Shown here: piece after piece, positions 36,413 to 45,348 of the stretch
Position numbering within the stretch: the stretch's first letter is position 1
Layout: each line of letters starts with the position of its first letter
Origin: JAJFHI01 sp050633705
Lineage (GTDB): Bacteria > Pseudomonadota > Alphaproteobacteria > Rhizobiales > Hyphomicrobiaceae
Direction: 5' to 3'
NCBI GenBank assembly: GCA_050633705.1
Contig: JBOEGZ010000020.1
Coordinates: 62,001-126,000 of the forward strand
DNA length: 64,000 bases
Translations under genes and position numbers: made by a program
Notes under the pieces: model-generated
Seen by the model: only the letters and a program-made list of their open reading frames with translations
Told to the model about the DNA's origin: nothing
Databases searched by the model: none

Positions 36413-36456
36413 GCCAGTCGAGCCCAGCGCGCTTGGCAGAGCACAACAAAAAAGAG

Positions 36457-36496
36457 GCCCAGTTGGCGTTTGAAATAACGCCAACTGGGCTTTCCT
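36457..36496 (+). terminator. Rho-independent terminator between convergent genes
   Basis: Perfect 14-bp stem (36457-36470 GCCCAGTTGGCGTT and 36477-36490), 6-base loop, followed by TTTCCTATTTT. It lies 45 bases after the hypothetical gene stop and 48 bases before the stop of the convergent RlpA-like gene, so it may serve both. Confidence 0.88.
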
Positions 36497-36543
36497 ATTT
36501 TATTTCATTGCCGTTGTTATTGAGACCCATCTGCACGGCAAGC

Positions 36544-37962
36544 TTACGTGCTGGCATGGTATGTGTCCCCAAAACTATTCGTATCGGCTCTAGCAATCTT
36601 CTTTGGCACGTCCGGCATGTCTCGTTTGGGGCTCGGACAATGGTCCTCGACGTCGATCTGTTGTTCAGCGCCCTCAGATAGTGATCTCAGCATTCCCACA
36701 TGCTGCACAACTGTCGCTCGAGAAACCAGAATGCGGCGAATTGGGTGACCTTTTGCAATCCGCTCGAAATCCGATGCGCGCAAGTGCTGAATTTCCATTG
36801 CGACAGTTGCAAATTCTCGCAGCCCTTCAACACTGGCCAAGCGGTGATTGATTGTCGGAGGGGCCAAAGTCACTTGCATGCGTGGTGCAGACGTCTGAGC
36901 GCGTGCAATTATCCCGCGGCGGCCAATGGCTTTCTGAATGGTCGTGTCGATCTGGTCATCAGCCTTGGCAACGGGAAGCAAATGGGCAACCACACGACTG
37001 TTAACGCGCGCGACCTTAACGGCTGATCTGCCATCGGGAATTTTTTCGACCCCCTTACTTCGCGACGTATATGTTCGAGCAGGCGCCACCGCGTCAACAA
37101 TGGAGTGCATTGGACGATTGCTTAAGGTCAAAGGCGCCTCACTGACCCGTGCCATTCGGGTCAAACGCTCGCTCTCAGCGTTTGCAATCAGTTGTCGGCG
37201 CGCTAAAGCCTTTTGGTGTTCGTTAATTTTGTTCAGTTTCTGCCAACGGGTTTGAACCTTTTCAGTTCGGGCAACTGAAACGGCGGCCCCAACTGGCAAT
37301 GCGAGTGTGCTGGCAGCCAATGCATTGACGGCGGTTACTGCAGCTGTTGCAAGGCGTGCGCTTTCGAAGGTCTCGTACGACCCGATATACCCTGCCACCG
37401 GTGGATATCTACGGTTTTTCTTATAGGTGGCCTCCGCTTTATTTGGCGCGCTGATAACTTCAGCCTTCAGCTTGGCGATACCGCGACCAAAGAAACCTAA
37501 TTTTTCAGCAACCGCGCGCGAGACATCAAGTTTGCGGTTTCCCCAATACGGTCCAGCGTTGTTCACGCGCACAACTGCCGATTTTTTCGTTGCCGGATTC
37601 CACAACAACAAAACCGTGCCATCAGGATATATTGGGCTGGCGGCGTTATCGTGTCGGCCTGGGAAAAAAGGCTCACCTGAAGATGTCAAACCACATGGAT
37701 TATAAACGTCGCGCTTACAATCATCGTAGTAAGAGGATACGAGATATTCGCTTTTACCAACCCGTGCGCGTGTTTGCTTTAAAGTCAGAACACGGTGGCA
37801 GGTGCTATAAAAACAATACCGGACACCTGGTCCTTTGGCAGACGCGTCATTTGTTCGTGACAAAAGAACTGACGAGAAAATTACGAAAACGAAAAAGCTG
37901 GCTTTCACAAAGCACAACAAGCAGGCGCACATATTCGCGCACGCGCCAGACAAAAACTTCAT
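36544..37962 (-). CDS. RlpA-like double-psi beta-barrel protein, exported
   Basis: Exported protein of 472 residues with a hydrophobic signal segment (about 10-40, rich in Cys and Phe). A DPBB/RlpA-like domain (about 80-190) follows: VSSYYDDCKRD, CGLTSSGEPFFPGRHDNAASPIYPDGT, and VVRVNNAGPYWGNRKLDVSRAVAEKLGFF, which parallels the RlpA motif with the DLSRAAAE-type ending. RlpA proteins act at the septal wall as lytic transglycosylases or binding proteins. The C-terminal 280 residues are Ala/Arg/Val-rich and unlike a SPOR domain; no SPOR motif was seen. The catalytic Asp/His pair of true RlpA lytic enzymes cannot be confirmed. ATG 37962 is preceded by GGGGAA. A palindrome lies 19 bases upstream. 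Confidence 0.72.
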   Translation of the reverse strand: MKFLSGACANMCACLLCFVKASFFVFVIFSSVLLSRTNDASAKGPGVRYCFYSTCHRVLTLKQTRARVGKSEYLVSSYYDDCKRDVYNPCGLTSSGEPFFPGRHDNAASPIYPDGTVLLLWNPATKKSAVVRVNNAGPYWGNRKLDVSRAVAEKLGFFGRGIAKLKAEVISAPNKAEATYKKNRRYPPVAGYIGSYETFESARLATAAVTAVNALAASTLALPVGAAVSVARTEKVQTRWQKLNKINEHQKALARRQLIANAESERLTRMARVSEAPLTLSNRPMHSIVDAVAPARTYTSRSKGVEKIPDGRSAVKVARVNSRVVAHLLPVAKADDQIDTTIQKAIGRRGIIARAQTSAPRMQVTLAPPTINHRLASVEGLREFATVAMEIQHLRASDFERIAKGHPIRRILVSRATVVQHVGMLRSLSEGAEQQIDVEDHCPSPKRDMPDVPKKIARADTNSFGDTYHAST

Positions 37963-37980
37963 AACGCCATTCCCCAATTA

Positions 37981-38002
37981 CGATTACCATCAATGGTAAT
38001 CG
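37981..38002. promoter_or_regulatory. Palindrome just upstream of the RlpA-like gene
   Basis: CGATTACCAT-CA-ATGGTAATCG: 10-base perfect arms with a 2-base centre, 19 bases before the start codon. It is too symmetrical for a typical leader hairpin and could be an operator or an RNA hairpin close to the ribosome-binding site. Confidence 0.4.
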
Positions 38003-38169
38003 TGAAACCCACGTACCCCGCGTTTGCTCCTCATTGGATAGGGCGCAACAAATAGGAGTTTTATGAGCAACGACGTAAATACTAAGAATTTACCTTAACG
38101 TGTGAGAGGGGTAGACCCCATGACGCAGTTTTCACTGCTGAGATTATAAGGCATTGAAAACAAAATGTT

Positions 38170-38937
38170 TTATAGATTATCGATTTTTTTCCTCAATGAA
38201 ACCGCGGTTTCATTTAATCGATCTGCGTCAACGCAACGCAGAACAATCTCGCAACGCATACGCCCATCGCGGAAAGACGGATAACTTCCAATGGAAACAT
38301 CCGTGTACTCATTTTGATGTTCACCAAGCATATCAGCGATATCGCCTTCCGGCCTTTCAACCGGAATGGTTTGAGACAGCATTTTTCGCCCGACTTTTAA
38401 ATACTGAGCCGCATCATCGAGCATAACTTGCATAACACTTGGCACTCCGGCCATCACAACAACATTTTCAATCATAAACCCCGGCGCGATTGAAACTTTG
38501 TTTTGAATAAGCTTCGCCCCAAACGGAATGCGCGCCATGCGTAATCTTGATGGTGTTAACTCGAGCTCACGGCGTTCATAGTAAGGCTTCATCAAGTCTA
38601 GAGCACGCTGATCGACATCGATGCCAACGCCGAGTGCTTTTGCAATACTGTCAGCGGTAATGTCGTCATGCGTTGGGCCTATGCCACCCGTCGTAAAAAG
38701 ATACGTGTAACGCGCTCTCAAGGCGTCAACGGCCGATACAATTTCCACCTCCACATCTGGAACAATTCGAACTTCCAACAAACGAATTCCCAAGGCGGTC
38801 AAGTAATCGGCAATAAAGCTGATATTCTTGTCCTTTGTTCGCCCCGATAAAATTTCATCGCCGATGACGAGAAGCGCGGCAGATACCACTTCGTTTTTTT
38901 CTGCCTCTGCCGGCGTTGTCATGTTGTCTTCTGCCAT
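38170..38937 (-). CDS. CinA/MoaB-type molybdopterin-binding domain protein
   Basis: Cytoplasmic protein of 255 residues with the MoaB/Mog-like fold of the CinA N-terminal domain; it lacks the CinA C-terminal NMN-deamidase domain. Conserved segments are ALLVIGDEILSGRTKDKN, FTTGGIGPTHDDITADSIAKALG, and APGFMIENVVVMAGVPSVMQ. Stand-alone forms of this kind are common in alphaproteobacteria. They have been proposed as ADP-ribose pyrophosphatase- or cofactor-repair-type enzymes, but their role is not settled. Start ATG 38937 is used; MTTPAEAE (38922) with AGAAGA upstream is an alternative. It is divergent from sfsA. Confidence 0.82.
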   Translation of the reverse strand: MAEDNMTTPAEAEKNEVVSAALLVIGDEILSGRTKDKNISFIADYLTALGIRLLEVRIVPDVEVEIVSAVDALRARYTYLFTTGGIGPTHDDITADSIAKALGVGIDVDQRALDLMKPYYERRELELTPSRLRMARIPFGAKLIQNKVSIAPGFMIENVVVMAGVPSVMQVMLDDAAQYLKVGRKMLSQTIPVERPEGDIADMLGEHQNEYTDVSIGSYPSFRDGRMRCEIVLRCVDADRLNETAVSLRKKIDNL

Positions 38938-39044
38938 ATCCAGATCCAGTTTGGTGTTATCTTTGTCTAGCGCGAACCTGGTCCAACGCGCCAACAGAAA
39001 ATATTTATTGAGACAAACGCCAGACACCGCTAAACATCAGGCCC

Positions 39045-39770
39045 ATGAAATTTGCTTCCCCCCTCATACGCGGTCGTCTCATCAAACGCTACAAGCGCTT
39101 CCTTGCCGACGTCGTCCTTGACGATACTGGTGAAACCGTGACGGCAAGCTGTGCCAATACTGGCTCCATGAAAGGACTGCTGGCGCCTAATGTTCCAGTT
39201 TGGCTTTCTGAAACCTCTTCCCCAACACGCAAGTATCGTCACACCTGGGAACTGGTGGAAAACGATATCAGTGGCAAAGCCCAATTGGTCGGCATTAATA
39301 CCGGACACCCCAACAAGCTGATTGCCGAAGCCATCTGTGACAACAAGATTGGACCATTGAAGGGGTATGCCAGTCTGCGTCGAGAACAAAAATACGGCAA
39401 ATCGAGCCGTATCGACATCTTACTTGAGGACGAAAAAAAAGGCCGTGCCTACGTCGAGATTAAGAATGTCCATATGATGCGGAATAAAGGCCTTGCGGAA
39501 TTTCCAGATTCCGTCACTGCGCGTGGGGCAAAACACCTTGATGAGCTTACCGAGATGGTTAGCCAAGGACATCGAGCAGTGATGCTTTATCTTGTTCAAC
39601 GCGCCGACGCGACAAGGTTCACGTTAGCTCCCGATATCGATCCACACTACGCTGAAACATTTGCCAGAGCGATGGATCGTGGCGTTGAGGCCATTGCGTA
39701 TCGCTGCAAGATCACGCCAACAAAAATATGGGTCGATAAAAAAATTCCGGTGGTTGCAGCAAAAACCTGA
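39045..39770 (+). CDS. sfsA: DNA/RNA nuclease SfsA homologue
   Basis: SfsA proteins were named for sugar fermentation stimulation in E. coli and have a PD-(D/E)XK-type nuclease core. The 241-residue product has the normal length and order: LIRGRLIKRYKRFLADV, CANTGSMKGLL, SSRIDILLEDEKKGRAYVEIKNVHMM (the D...ExK active-site region) and AEFPDSVTARGAKHLDELTEMV. ATG 39045 gives the canonical N-terminus. It is divergent from the CinA-type gene, with about 107 bases between them. The cellular role in alphaproteobacteria is not defined. Confidence 0.94.
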   Translation: MKFASPLIRGRLIKRYKRFLADVVLDDTGETVTASCANTGSMKGLLAPNVPVWLSETSSPTRKYRHTWELVENDISGKAQLVGINTGHPNKLIAEAICDNKIGPLKGYASLRREQKYGKSSRIDILLEDEKKGRAYVEIKNVHMMRNKGLAEFPDSVTARGAKHLDELTEMVSQGHRAVMLYLVQRADATRFTLAPDIDPHYAETFARAMDRGVEAIAYRCKITPTKIWVDKKIPVVAAKT

Positions 39771-40034
39771 CCCATCTTTGTTGCAGCGCAAACATCTCAC
39801 GTGCCGGCCGACCATCGCGGCGACAATACGCTTGCAAACCCAAGTCTTGACCAATCTAGCCATTACCAGCACGCAAATTTCTTCTAACGTTATATTGATA
39901 CGGCTTGATTGGACGATCAGCCGACGATACCCAATTTAAGAAAGAGCAAAAGTGTAAAGAAGGGTCGCCTCAGCGTACACTTGCGGTCTTGAACGCCTGA
40001 CTGAAAAGTCAGCGAATTGAGGAGGTCGAAAACA

Positions 40035-40556
40035 ATGATTGATAGACGTCAACTCGGTGCGGGCGGTGTCGCAACACTGTTGGCTGCATTTGGTATTTCA
40101 AAAGTTTCAAACATGGCATACAGCGCAGATAACCAAACCAAAACATTCGAGATAACAAAAACCAAACAAGAATGGCGTGAACAGCTATCACCTCAACAAT
40201 TTTATGTGCTGCGTGAGCACGGCACCGAGTGGGCACATTCAAGTCCCCTGGATAAGGTCTATGATCCTGGCACTTATCATTGCGCCGGTTGCGAGCTGGC
40301 CTTGTTTTCCTCGGAAACAAAGTTTGACAGTCGCACAGGCTGGCCGAGTTTTTGGAAGCCGCTTGAAAATGCTGTTGGAACGTCGGTTGACGATTCACTG
40401 TTCGCGACGCGCACCGAAGTCCACTGTCGCCGTTGTGGCGGACATCTCGGTCACGTCTTTCCCGATGGCCCGAAACCAACCGGGTTACGTTATTGCATGA
40501 ACGGGATTGCCATGACATTCGTGCCAACAGCCAAAACAAAAAAAGAAACCGGCTAA
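40035..40556 (+). CDS. msrB: Peptide methionine (R)-S-oxide reductase MsrB, exported
   Basis: Repairs the R-epimer of methionine sulfoxide in proteins. From ATG 40035, which follows a strong GAGGAGGT, the 173 residues begin with a signal peptide (MIDRRQLGAGGVATLLAAFGIS) containing two arginines before the hydrophobic part, so Sec or Tat export is likely. Zinc cysteines are in YHCAGCELALF and VHCRRCGGHLGH, and the catalytic Cys is in LRYCMNGIAM. Most bacterial MsrB proteins are cytoplasmic; a periplasmic form together with the next gene msrA suggests envelope protein repair. The start codon choice matters: TTG 40017 would bury the signal. Confidence 0.94.
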   Translation: MIDRRQLGAGGVATLLAAFGISKVSNMAYSADNQTKTFEITKTKQEWREQLSPQQFYVLREHGTEWAHSSPLDKVYDPGTYHCAGCELALFSSETKFDSRTGWPSFWKPLENAVGTSVDDSLFATRTEVHCRRCGGHLGHVFPDGPKPTGLRYCMNGIAMTFVPTAKTKKETG

Positions 40557-40707
40557 GTAAAATCCGGTGAGTTACCTGACTTATTGACGAACCGCGAAGG
40601 TGGCATAATCAAGTAGGTGTCATCTCCAATCAATCAACCGAGTTGAGCTCGATCGGAACGTCTAAATCAGACCTGAGAACAACCGTAGAAAGAACCGTTC
40701 AACGCCA

Positions 40708-41403
40708 ATGTTCAAATTCAGCAAACCTTCCATCCGCAATGGCGAACTTGTCCTCATAGTCGCAACTGCGGTTGTTGCTCTTTTGGCATTTATAACCTTC
40801 TCTGCTTATTCCGCTGAAGATCGCCAGAAAAATGCCAACCAAGGTCGTGTTAAGGGCACTCAGGAGATGGCGGTCGCCACCTTTGGCTCTGGGTGTTTTT
40901 GGTGCACCGAGGCAGACTTCGACAAGGTTCCTGGCGTCCTTGAAACCATATCAGGTTACATGGGGGGCAAGCCCGAGACTGCCGATTACCAAACGGTGTC
41001 ATCTGGAACCACCAAACACCAAGAGGTGTTGCAGGTCACCTACGATCCAAGCCAAGTGACGTACAAAACGCTACTGGACCATTTTTGGCGTACAACAGAC
41101 ATCGTAGATGGCGGCGGTCAATTCTGTGATCGGGGGCCGCAATACAAGCCCGTCGTCTTTGCTCATAATAACGAACAATTAGAACTGGCACGAAGCGAGA
41201 AGGCGGCACTTAATAATTCCAAACAGTTTGACAAGCCGGTGGCGGTGGAAATCAAGTCTGTTGCAGACCTCAAGTTCACGGCCGCTGAGGACTATCATCA
41301 AAACTACTATAAGAAAAAACCCCTGCGGTATAAGTACTACCGGTATTCCTGCGGCCGCGATGCACGCCTCAAGCGACTTTGGCGTAAGGCTCTTACAAAC
41401 TAA
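40708..41403 (+). CDS. msrA: Peptide methionine (S)-S-oxide reductase MsrA, membrane-anchored or exported
   Basis: Repairs the S-epimer of methionine sulfoxide. The 231-residue protein starts with a hydrophobic segment (about 14-35) that should be a signal peptide or membrane anchor. The MsrA domain has the nucleophile Cys in GSGCFWCTEADFDKVPGV, YMGGKPETADYQTVSSGTTKHQEVLQV, and FAHNNEQLELA. Two further cysteines near the C-terminal end (YSCGRDARL) may resolve the disulfide. It follows msrB on the same strand after 151 bases. The pair is likely periplasmic, in contrast to the usual cytoplasmic enzymes, and thus comparable in location, but not in family, to MsrPQ. Confidence 0.93.
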   Translation: MFKFSKPSIRNGELVLIVATAVVALLAFITFSAYSAEDRQKNANQGRVKGTQEMAVATFGSGCFWCTEADFDKVPGVLETISGYMGGKPETADYQTVSSGTTKHQEVLQVTYDPSQVTYKTLLDHFWRTTDIVDGGGQFCDRGPQYKPVVFAHNNEQLELARSEKAALNNSKQFDKPVAVEIKSVADLKFTAAEDYHQNYYKKKPLRYKYYRYSCGRDARLKRLWRKALTN

Positions 41404-41868
41404 AAGCTCCGTCAGATCTGCGCTTTGCCAACTGTCCCGATATACTGGACTATTATGCGGCGCAATTGACCAGGGCAAAGTCCCGCTTGCTTCGCGATCC
41501 TTAACTCCAGCACACAACGGAGTGTGTGCCTAAGCGAAATCCATCGTCTCTCAGTGATCTCAAATTCTCTCCGTGACCTCAAAAGTTGCACGAACACGGC
41601 AAGCGCAAAGGCCATTTTGTTGCGCTGCGTTTTTGCGCTGCACTCATTGTGCCGCCAATTCAAATGGCCAAAATGGACGAATTTTTTCGCACAAATGAGT
41701 TGACGGCGAACCCAGATATCGCATCTTATTGTCATGAGATTGTTTTAAGATGAGTCTATATTCCGTTTCAGGAACCATCTTTTTCTGATGGTGACTTGCG
41801 AATTGGCACCGCTAGACTGATTTTTGAAGCCGAATTCAAGCCCGCCCGCTGACTGCATGAGGCCTGCC
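41404..41868. other. Intergenic region after msrA
   Basis: About 465 bases before a small hypothetical gene. It contains near-complementary stretches (AAAGGCCATTTTG near 41608 and CAAATGGCCAAAATGG near 41665) that might fold, without a T-run. No protein is recognised on either strand. Confidence 0.4.
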
Positions 41869-42123
41869 ATGATCAAGAGTATGCAGAGTTTAAAGTCTAA
41901 AGCCCATGCTGCAGGCTACGTTATGGCTGTGTCAGAGGAATATCTTGAGGCAGAGCACAATAAATTACTCGCACTTGAAGCGCCCCTTGCCGAACGCCCA
42001 ACATACGTGGCTTACAAAGAACCGCAAAAGCCGGTTTTGATGATCGAGCACCACAAAGACAAAGCCTCGACGTTCTTGCACAATCTGCTCGATGGCCTGC
42101 GTAGTGGCCGCGCCGCGGCCTAA
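41869..42123 (+). CDS. Small hypothetical protein
   Basis: Not recognised. An 84-residue product from ATG 41869, with GAGG six bases upstream; an ATG 12 bases earlier is also possible. The sequence has an N-terminal amphipathic helix (MIKSMQSLKSKAHAAGYVMAVSEEYLEAEHNKLL), a proline-containing middle and a helix with HHKDKASTFLHNLLDGL at the end. There is no membrane segment. It ends 25 bases before the convergent hydrolase gene. Small alphaproteobacterial proteins of this kind are common, and I cannot give a function. Confidence 0.55.
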   Translation: MIKSMQSLKSKAHAAGYVMAVSEEYLEAEHNKLLALEAPLAERPTYVAYKEPQKPVLMIEHHKDKASTFLHNLLDGLRSGRAAA

Positions 42124-42148
42124 TCTGTCCGTTTAGAAACCGTCGCAA

Positions 42149-43096
42149 TCAACAACGCGCGTCATTTTTCGCAAACCAGTCCATGACCAAGTCTGCATTC
42201 TGGGCAATCCAGCAATGTCCTGCATTGTCGATTGGCGTGTAATCGGCGTGGCTGATTTCGCGCGCCAACCGCTCGGCGGCAGAAACGGGCACGTTTCGAT
42301 CGGCTGATCCCTGCCAAATCTGCGTTTTGGCAACGACATCTCCAAAGGCAATGTCCCATCGCTGGCTGAAAATTCTCATATCAATTGCCGGCCCCAGCGC
42401 CCCGGCTGCCAGTCCACCACCAAAAACCTGGGCCTGTCCACGCCGCTCGGCCTCGTCCAGCATCAATTTTCGGTCGGACGATGCCGCGCGAACTGTCACG
42501 ATCTTCATTGCCAAATCCGGTGCTTTACGCGCGACAACGCCAAATACGGCGAACAGGGCTTCGACTGCACCTGGAACACGAGGGAGGAGACGGAAACAAA
42601 AGTGATGAAAGGGTGTCATCGCAGCAATCGTGCGTTCGCCAGTCTGGGGCATGCAAACAATGGGGCCAACAGGGGCCACGAGACCAAGAGACGAAACACG
42701 ATCTCCTAGGCGCGCCGCCGTTGCAACGGCAAACGGCCCCCCACCAGAAATAGCCAACAAACCAACACGACGCCCGCAGCCCACAGCATCTACAAGCGCT
42801 TCCAAATCGATGGCAAAATCGGCCAGTGTCCGCGCAACTCGCGCCGGTGCTTGCGTTTGCCCATAGCCCCAACGATCTGGACAAATAAGTGTCATCCCTT
42901 TGTCAGCTGCAGCCTTGGCGGCAAAGCCAAATTTCAGACCAAACCCTGGTGTTCCGTGCAATGCGATAACTGGAGCACCATCAACTGCACCATAGCGACG
43001 ATAAGAGAGACGCCGGCCATCAGGCAAAATGATGTGTTCAGATGTGACGTGCTCAGGCATGGCGTACTCAGGCGGGTGTTCGGTCATAAAATTCAT
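42149..43096 (-). CDS. Alpha/beta hydrolase
   Basis: Serine hydrolase of the alpha/beta fold, 315 residues, probably cytoplasmic. ATG 43096 is set by GAGGGGG six bases upstream; a TTG at 43150 would overlap the preceding gene more. Motifs: HGTPGFGLKFG (oxyanion hole), AISGGGPFAVATAARL with nucleophile Ser, and near the end GSADRNVPVSAAE (acid) and DNAGHCWIAQ with the catalytic His. It starts 43 bases beyond the stop of the 43140 gene and is probably co-transcribed with it. The substrate is unknown. Confidence 0.85.
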   Translation of the reverse strand: MNFMTEHPPEYAMPEHVTSEHIILPDGRRLSYRRYGAVDGAPVIALHGTPGFGLKFGFAAKAAADKGMTLICPDRWGYGQTQAPARVARTLADFAIDLEALVDAVGCGRRVGLLAISGGGPFAVATAARLGDRVSSLGLVAPVGPIVCMPQTGERTIAAMTPFHHFCFRLLPRVPGAVEALFAVFGVVARKAPDLAMKIVTVRAASSDRKLMLDEAERRGQAQVFGGGLAAGALGPAIDMRIFSQRWDIAFGDVVAKTQIWQGSADRNVPVSAAERLAREISHADYTPIDNAGHCWIAQNADLVMDWFAKNDARC

Positions 43097-43139
43097 CAAC
43101 GCCCCCTCGATCTCGTTAGAAACAATGCAAATACGCCAC

Positions 43140-44099
43140 TTACCATTCAAGGGCTTCTGGCGGAGGGGGTTTTAACTGAAACTGCAGCCCCGTGAAGTCA
43201 GCAAGAAGATCGGAAGATTTGAGGTAGTCGCTTGCTGGAATTTTATGCCAATGACTGAGGCGATACACACAACCGTCGCAAGCAAACAACAAGTCCTCAC
43301 CTGGCCTCGCGACAATCCAATCAACAAACCTAGCACCGCTTTCTTCTAAACCGGTTTCAATTCTCTTATACTCCGATACCAGAGCTTCGCGATTTCCTGC
43401 AGGTTTCGTCCAAGCTTCTGGAAGGCTTCCATGTTTTTGGGCATCTTCGTAGGCTTGAACTTTTACCCGCTTGGGAATGGGAACGTTTCCATGTGGCACC
43501 ATTCCGTCTTCGCTTTCCCACAAAACGATATCGTTTTCACCACGAAACAATCCTCCGCCGGTCCAATGCCCAAATGCCGGCCAAATAGCGAGCGCTGAGA
43601 AATAAGGCGGGCGACTGATTGCCGTCCACACGCCTTGATTTTCGCGAGGCAAACGCCACCCTCCCTGTTGGCCCAAGGCATCGCGATGGTCCTGTGAGAG
43701 GTTGCCCCGCAGATACGCTGGCACTTTGCGACGCTTATATTTTTTTTGGGCAGCCGCGGTCATCTCGGCTGTTAGCGGATCGTAGCCTTCAATCTGGCCA
43801 TCACTGGCAAGGGAAGCTCGTGGGCGATCAACATCGCGCGGTGCGCTGGCGTGGTATTGAGCCGCCCAATAAATGAGATGGTCTCCTAAAGGAGAAAGGT
43901 CACACAGGCGAACGATGCCTTTCATCCATTGGCCAGAGACGAAGGTGTCTGTTTCCAAGTCCCAAGAAATGAGATTGAAATGGCGTTTTGGGCCACGACG
44001 CAAAATAACAGCCTTCGGTGCAGCCGTTGCAAATAACACCGATAGTCGTGTGCGAAACGGTGGGTCTGTATCTTCGTTTGCCGGTTGTTTACTCGTCAT
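43140..44099 (-). CDS. Hypothetical protein of unknown family
   Basis: Not firmly recognised. The 319-residue soluble protein is rich in Trp and Arg. Features include a beta-propeller-like or repeat-like opening (KAVILRRGPKRHFNLISWDLETDTFVSGQWMKG), AISRPPYFSALAIWPAFGHWTGGGLF, and IVARPGEDLLFACDGCVYRLSHW. Repeating WD/Y motifs suggest a sensor or binding propeller rather than an enzyme. No signal peptide is seen. It is followed by the alpha/beta hydrolase gene on the same strand. ATG 44099 appears right; the protein is otherwise without clear motifs. Confidence 0.7.
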   Translation of the reverse strand: MTSKQPANEDTDPPFRTRLSVLFATAAPKAVILRRGPKRHFNLISWDLETDTFVSGQWMKGIVRLCDLSPLGDHLIYWAAQYHASAPRDVDRPRASLASDGQIEGYDPLTAEMTAAAQKKYKRRKVPAYLRGNLSQDHRDALGQQGGWRLPRENQGVWTAISRPPYFSALAIWPAFGHWTGGGLFRGENDIVLWESEDGMVPHGNVPIPKRVKVQAYEDAQKHGSLPEAWTKPAGNREALVSEYKRIETGLEESGARFVDWIVARPGEDLLFACDGCVYRLSHWHKIPASDYLKSSDLLADFTGLQFQLKPPPPEALEW

Positions 44100-44145
44100 T
44101 CAATTCGCATTCTAAATCAAACTTAGACGGGCACCCAAAGACGCC

Positions 44146-45348
44146 CTACTTCAAGCCGGCACAAAACTTCTGAATTCGCGTACAGGCTTTGGTCAATTGA
44201 TCCTCCGAAGTAGCGTATGAAATGCGGAATGCTGGTGAAGATGCAAATGCCGCACCGTGAACACAGGCGACGCCTTCTTCGTTCAACAAGGCCGTCACGA
44301 AATCTTCATCACTTTCAATCTTAGCCCCGCCTGCTGAAGTTTTGCCAATCGCACCAGCGCACGATGGGTAAACATAAAACGCACCTTCTGGCTTTGGACA
44401 TGAGATGCCTTCAGCTTCGTTCAACATTGCAACAACGAGATCCCGCCGCTTAACAAATTGAGCGTTATTGGCTGCGATAAAGTCCTGCGAACCATTCAAA
44501 GCCTCAACAGCCGCCCATTGTGTGATCGAGCATGGGTTTGATGTCGACTGAGATTGGAGCTTACGCATGGCTTTGATCAATTCGGGTGGACCACCGGCAT
44601 ATCCAAGTCGCCAGCCTGTCATGCAATAAGCCTTCGACAAGCCATTGAGTGTCAGTGTGCGATCATAAAGGCCGGGCTCAACTTGAGCTGGCGTACAAAA
44701 TTTCAGGCCATCGTAGATGAGGTGCTCGTAAATGTCGTCGGTTAGGACCCAGACGTTTGGATGCTTTAGCAAAACGTCCGTCAAGACCTTCAGATCATCG
44801 TGGCTGTACGCCGCGCCAGAAGGGTTCGATGGCGAGTTGAACAAGAACCATTTCGTTTTTGGCGTAATTGCCGCTTCAAGCGCTTCAGGCTTCAAGCGAA
44901 ATCCATCATCCATTTTGGTTTCGACGAACACCGGCTTTCCACCGCCCAACAAAACGATGTCAGCGTAAGAAACCCAGCAGGGTGATGGGATGATGACTTC
45001 ATCGCCCGGATTCAACGTTGCCATCAGCGCATTGAACAAAACTTGCTTACCACCGGTTCCAACAGAGATCTGCTCCGGCTTGTAGTCGAGATTATTATCG
45101 CGCTTGAATTTCGCAATGATTGCGGCCTTCAGTTCGGGAATACCATCGACGTCTGTGTATTTTGTTTTACCCGCTTTCAGAGCTTCCCCGGCTGCTTGTT
45201 TGATATTATCTGGCGTATCAAAATCCGGCTCTCCAGCAGAAAGCGAAATAATATCTCGTCCGCATGCCTTGAGCTCTCGGGCTTTTGTAGATACGGCGAT
45301 GGTCGCAGATGGTTGTATGCGCGCCAGGCTTTCGGCAAGGAAACCCAT
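44146..45348 (-). CDS. Pyridoxal phosphate-dependent aspartate/aromatic aminotransferase
   Basis: Fold-type I aminotransferase, class I, of 400 residues. ATG 45348 with AAGGA upstream gives the typical start GFLAESLARIQPSATIAVS. Conserved parts: SAGEPDFDTPDNIKQAA, GTGGKQVLFNALMATLNPGDEVIIPSPCWVSY, FNSPSNPSGAAYS, TDDIYEHLIYDG, and the PLP Schiff-base Lys in TLNGLSKAYCMTGWRLGYA; Arg in PAFRISYA near the C-terminus binds the carboxylate. This group corresponds to aspartate aminotransferase AatA of Rhizobiales, which can also act on prephenate or aromatic substrates. Exact substrate preference cannot be told from sequence. Confidence 0.92.
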   Translation of the reverse strand: MGFLAESLARIQPSATIAVSTKARELKACGRDIISLSAGEPDFDTPDNIKQAAGEALKAGKTKYTDVDGIPELKAAIIAKFKRDNNLDYKPEQISVGTGGKQVLFNALMATLNPGDEVIIPSPCWVSYADIVLLGGGKPVFVETKMDDGFRLKPEALEAAITPKTKWFLFNSPSNPSGAAYSHDDLKVLTDVLLKHPNVWVLTDDIYEHLIYDGLKFCTPAQVEPGLYDRTLTLNGLSKAYCMTGWRLGYAGGPPELIKAMRKLQSQSTSNPCSITQWAAVEALNGSQDFIAANNAQFVKRRDLVVAMLNEAEGISCPKPEGAFYVYPSCAGAIGKTSAGGAKIESDEDFVTALLNEEGVACVHGAAFASSPAFRISYATSEDQLTKACTRIQKFCAGLK

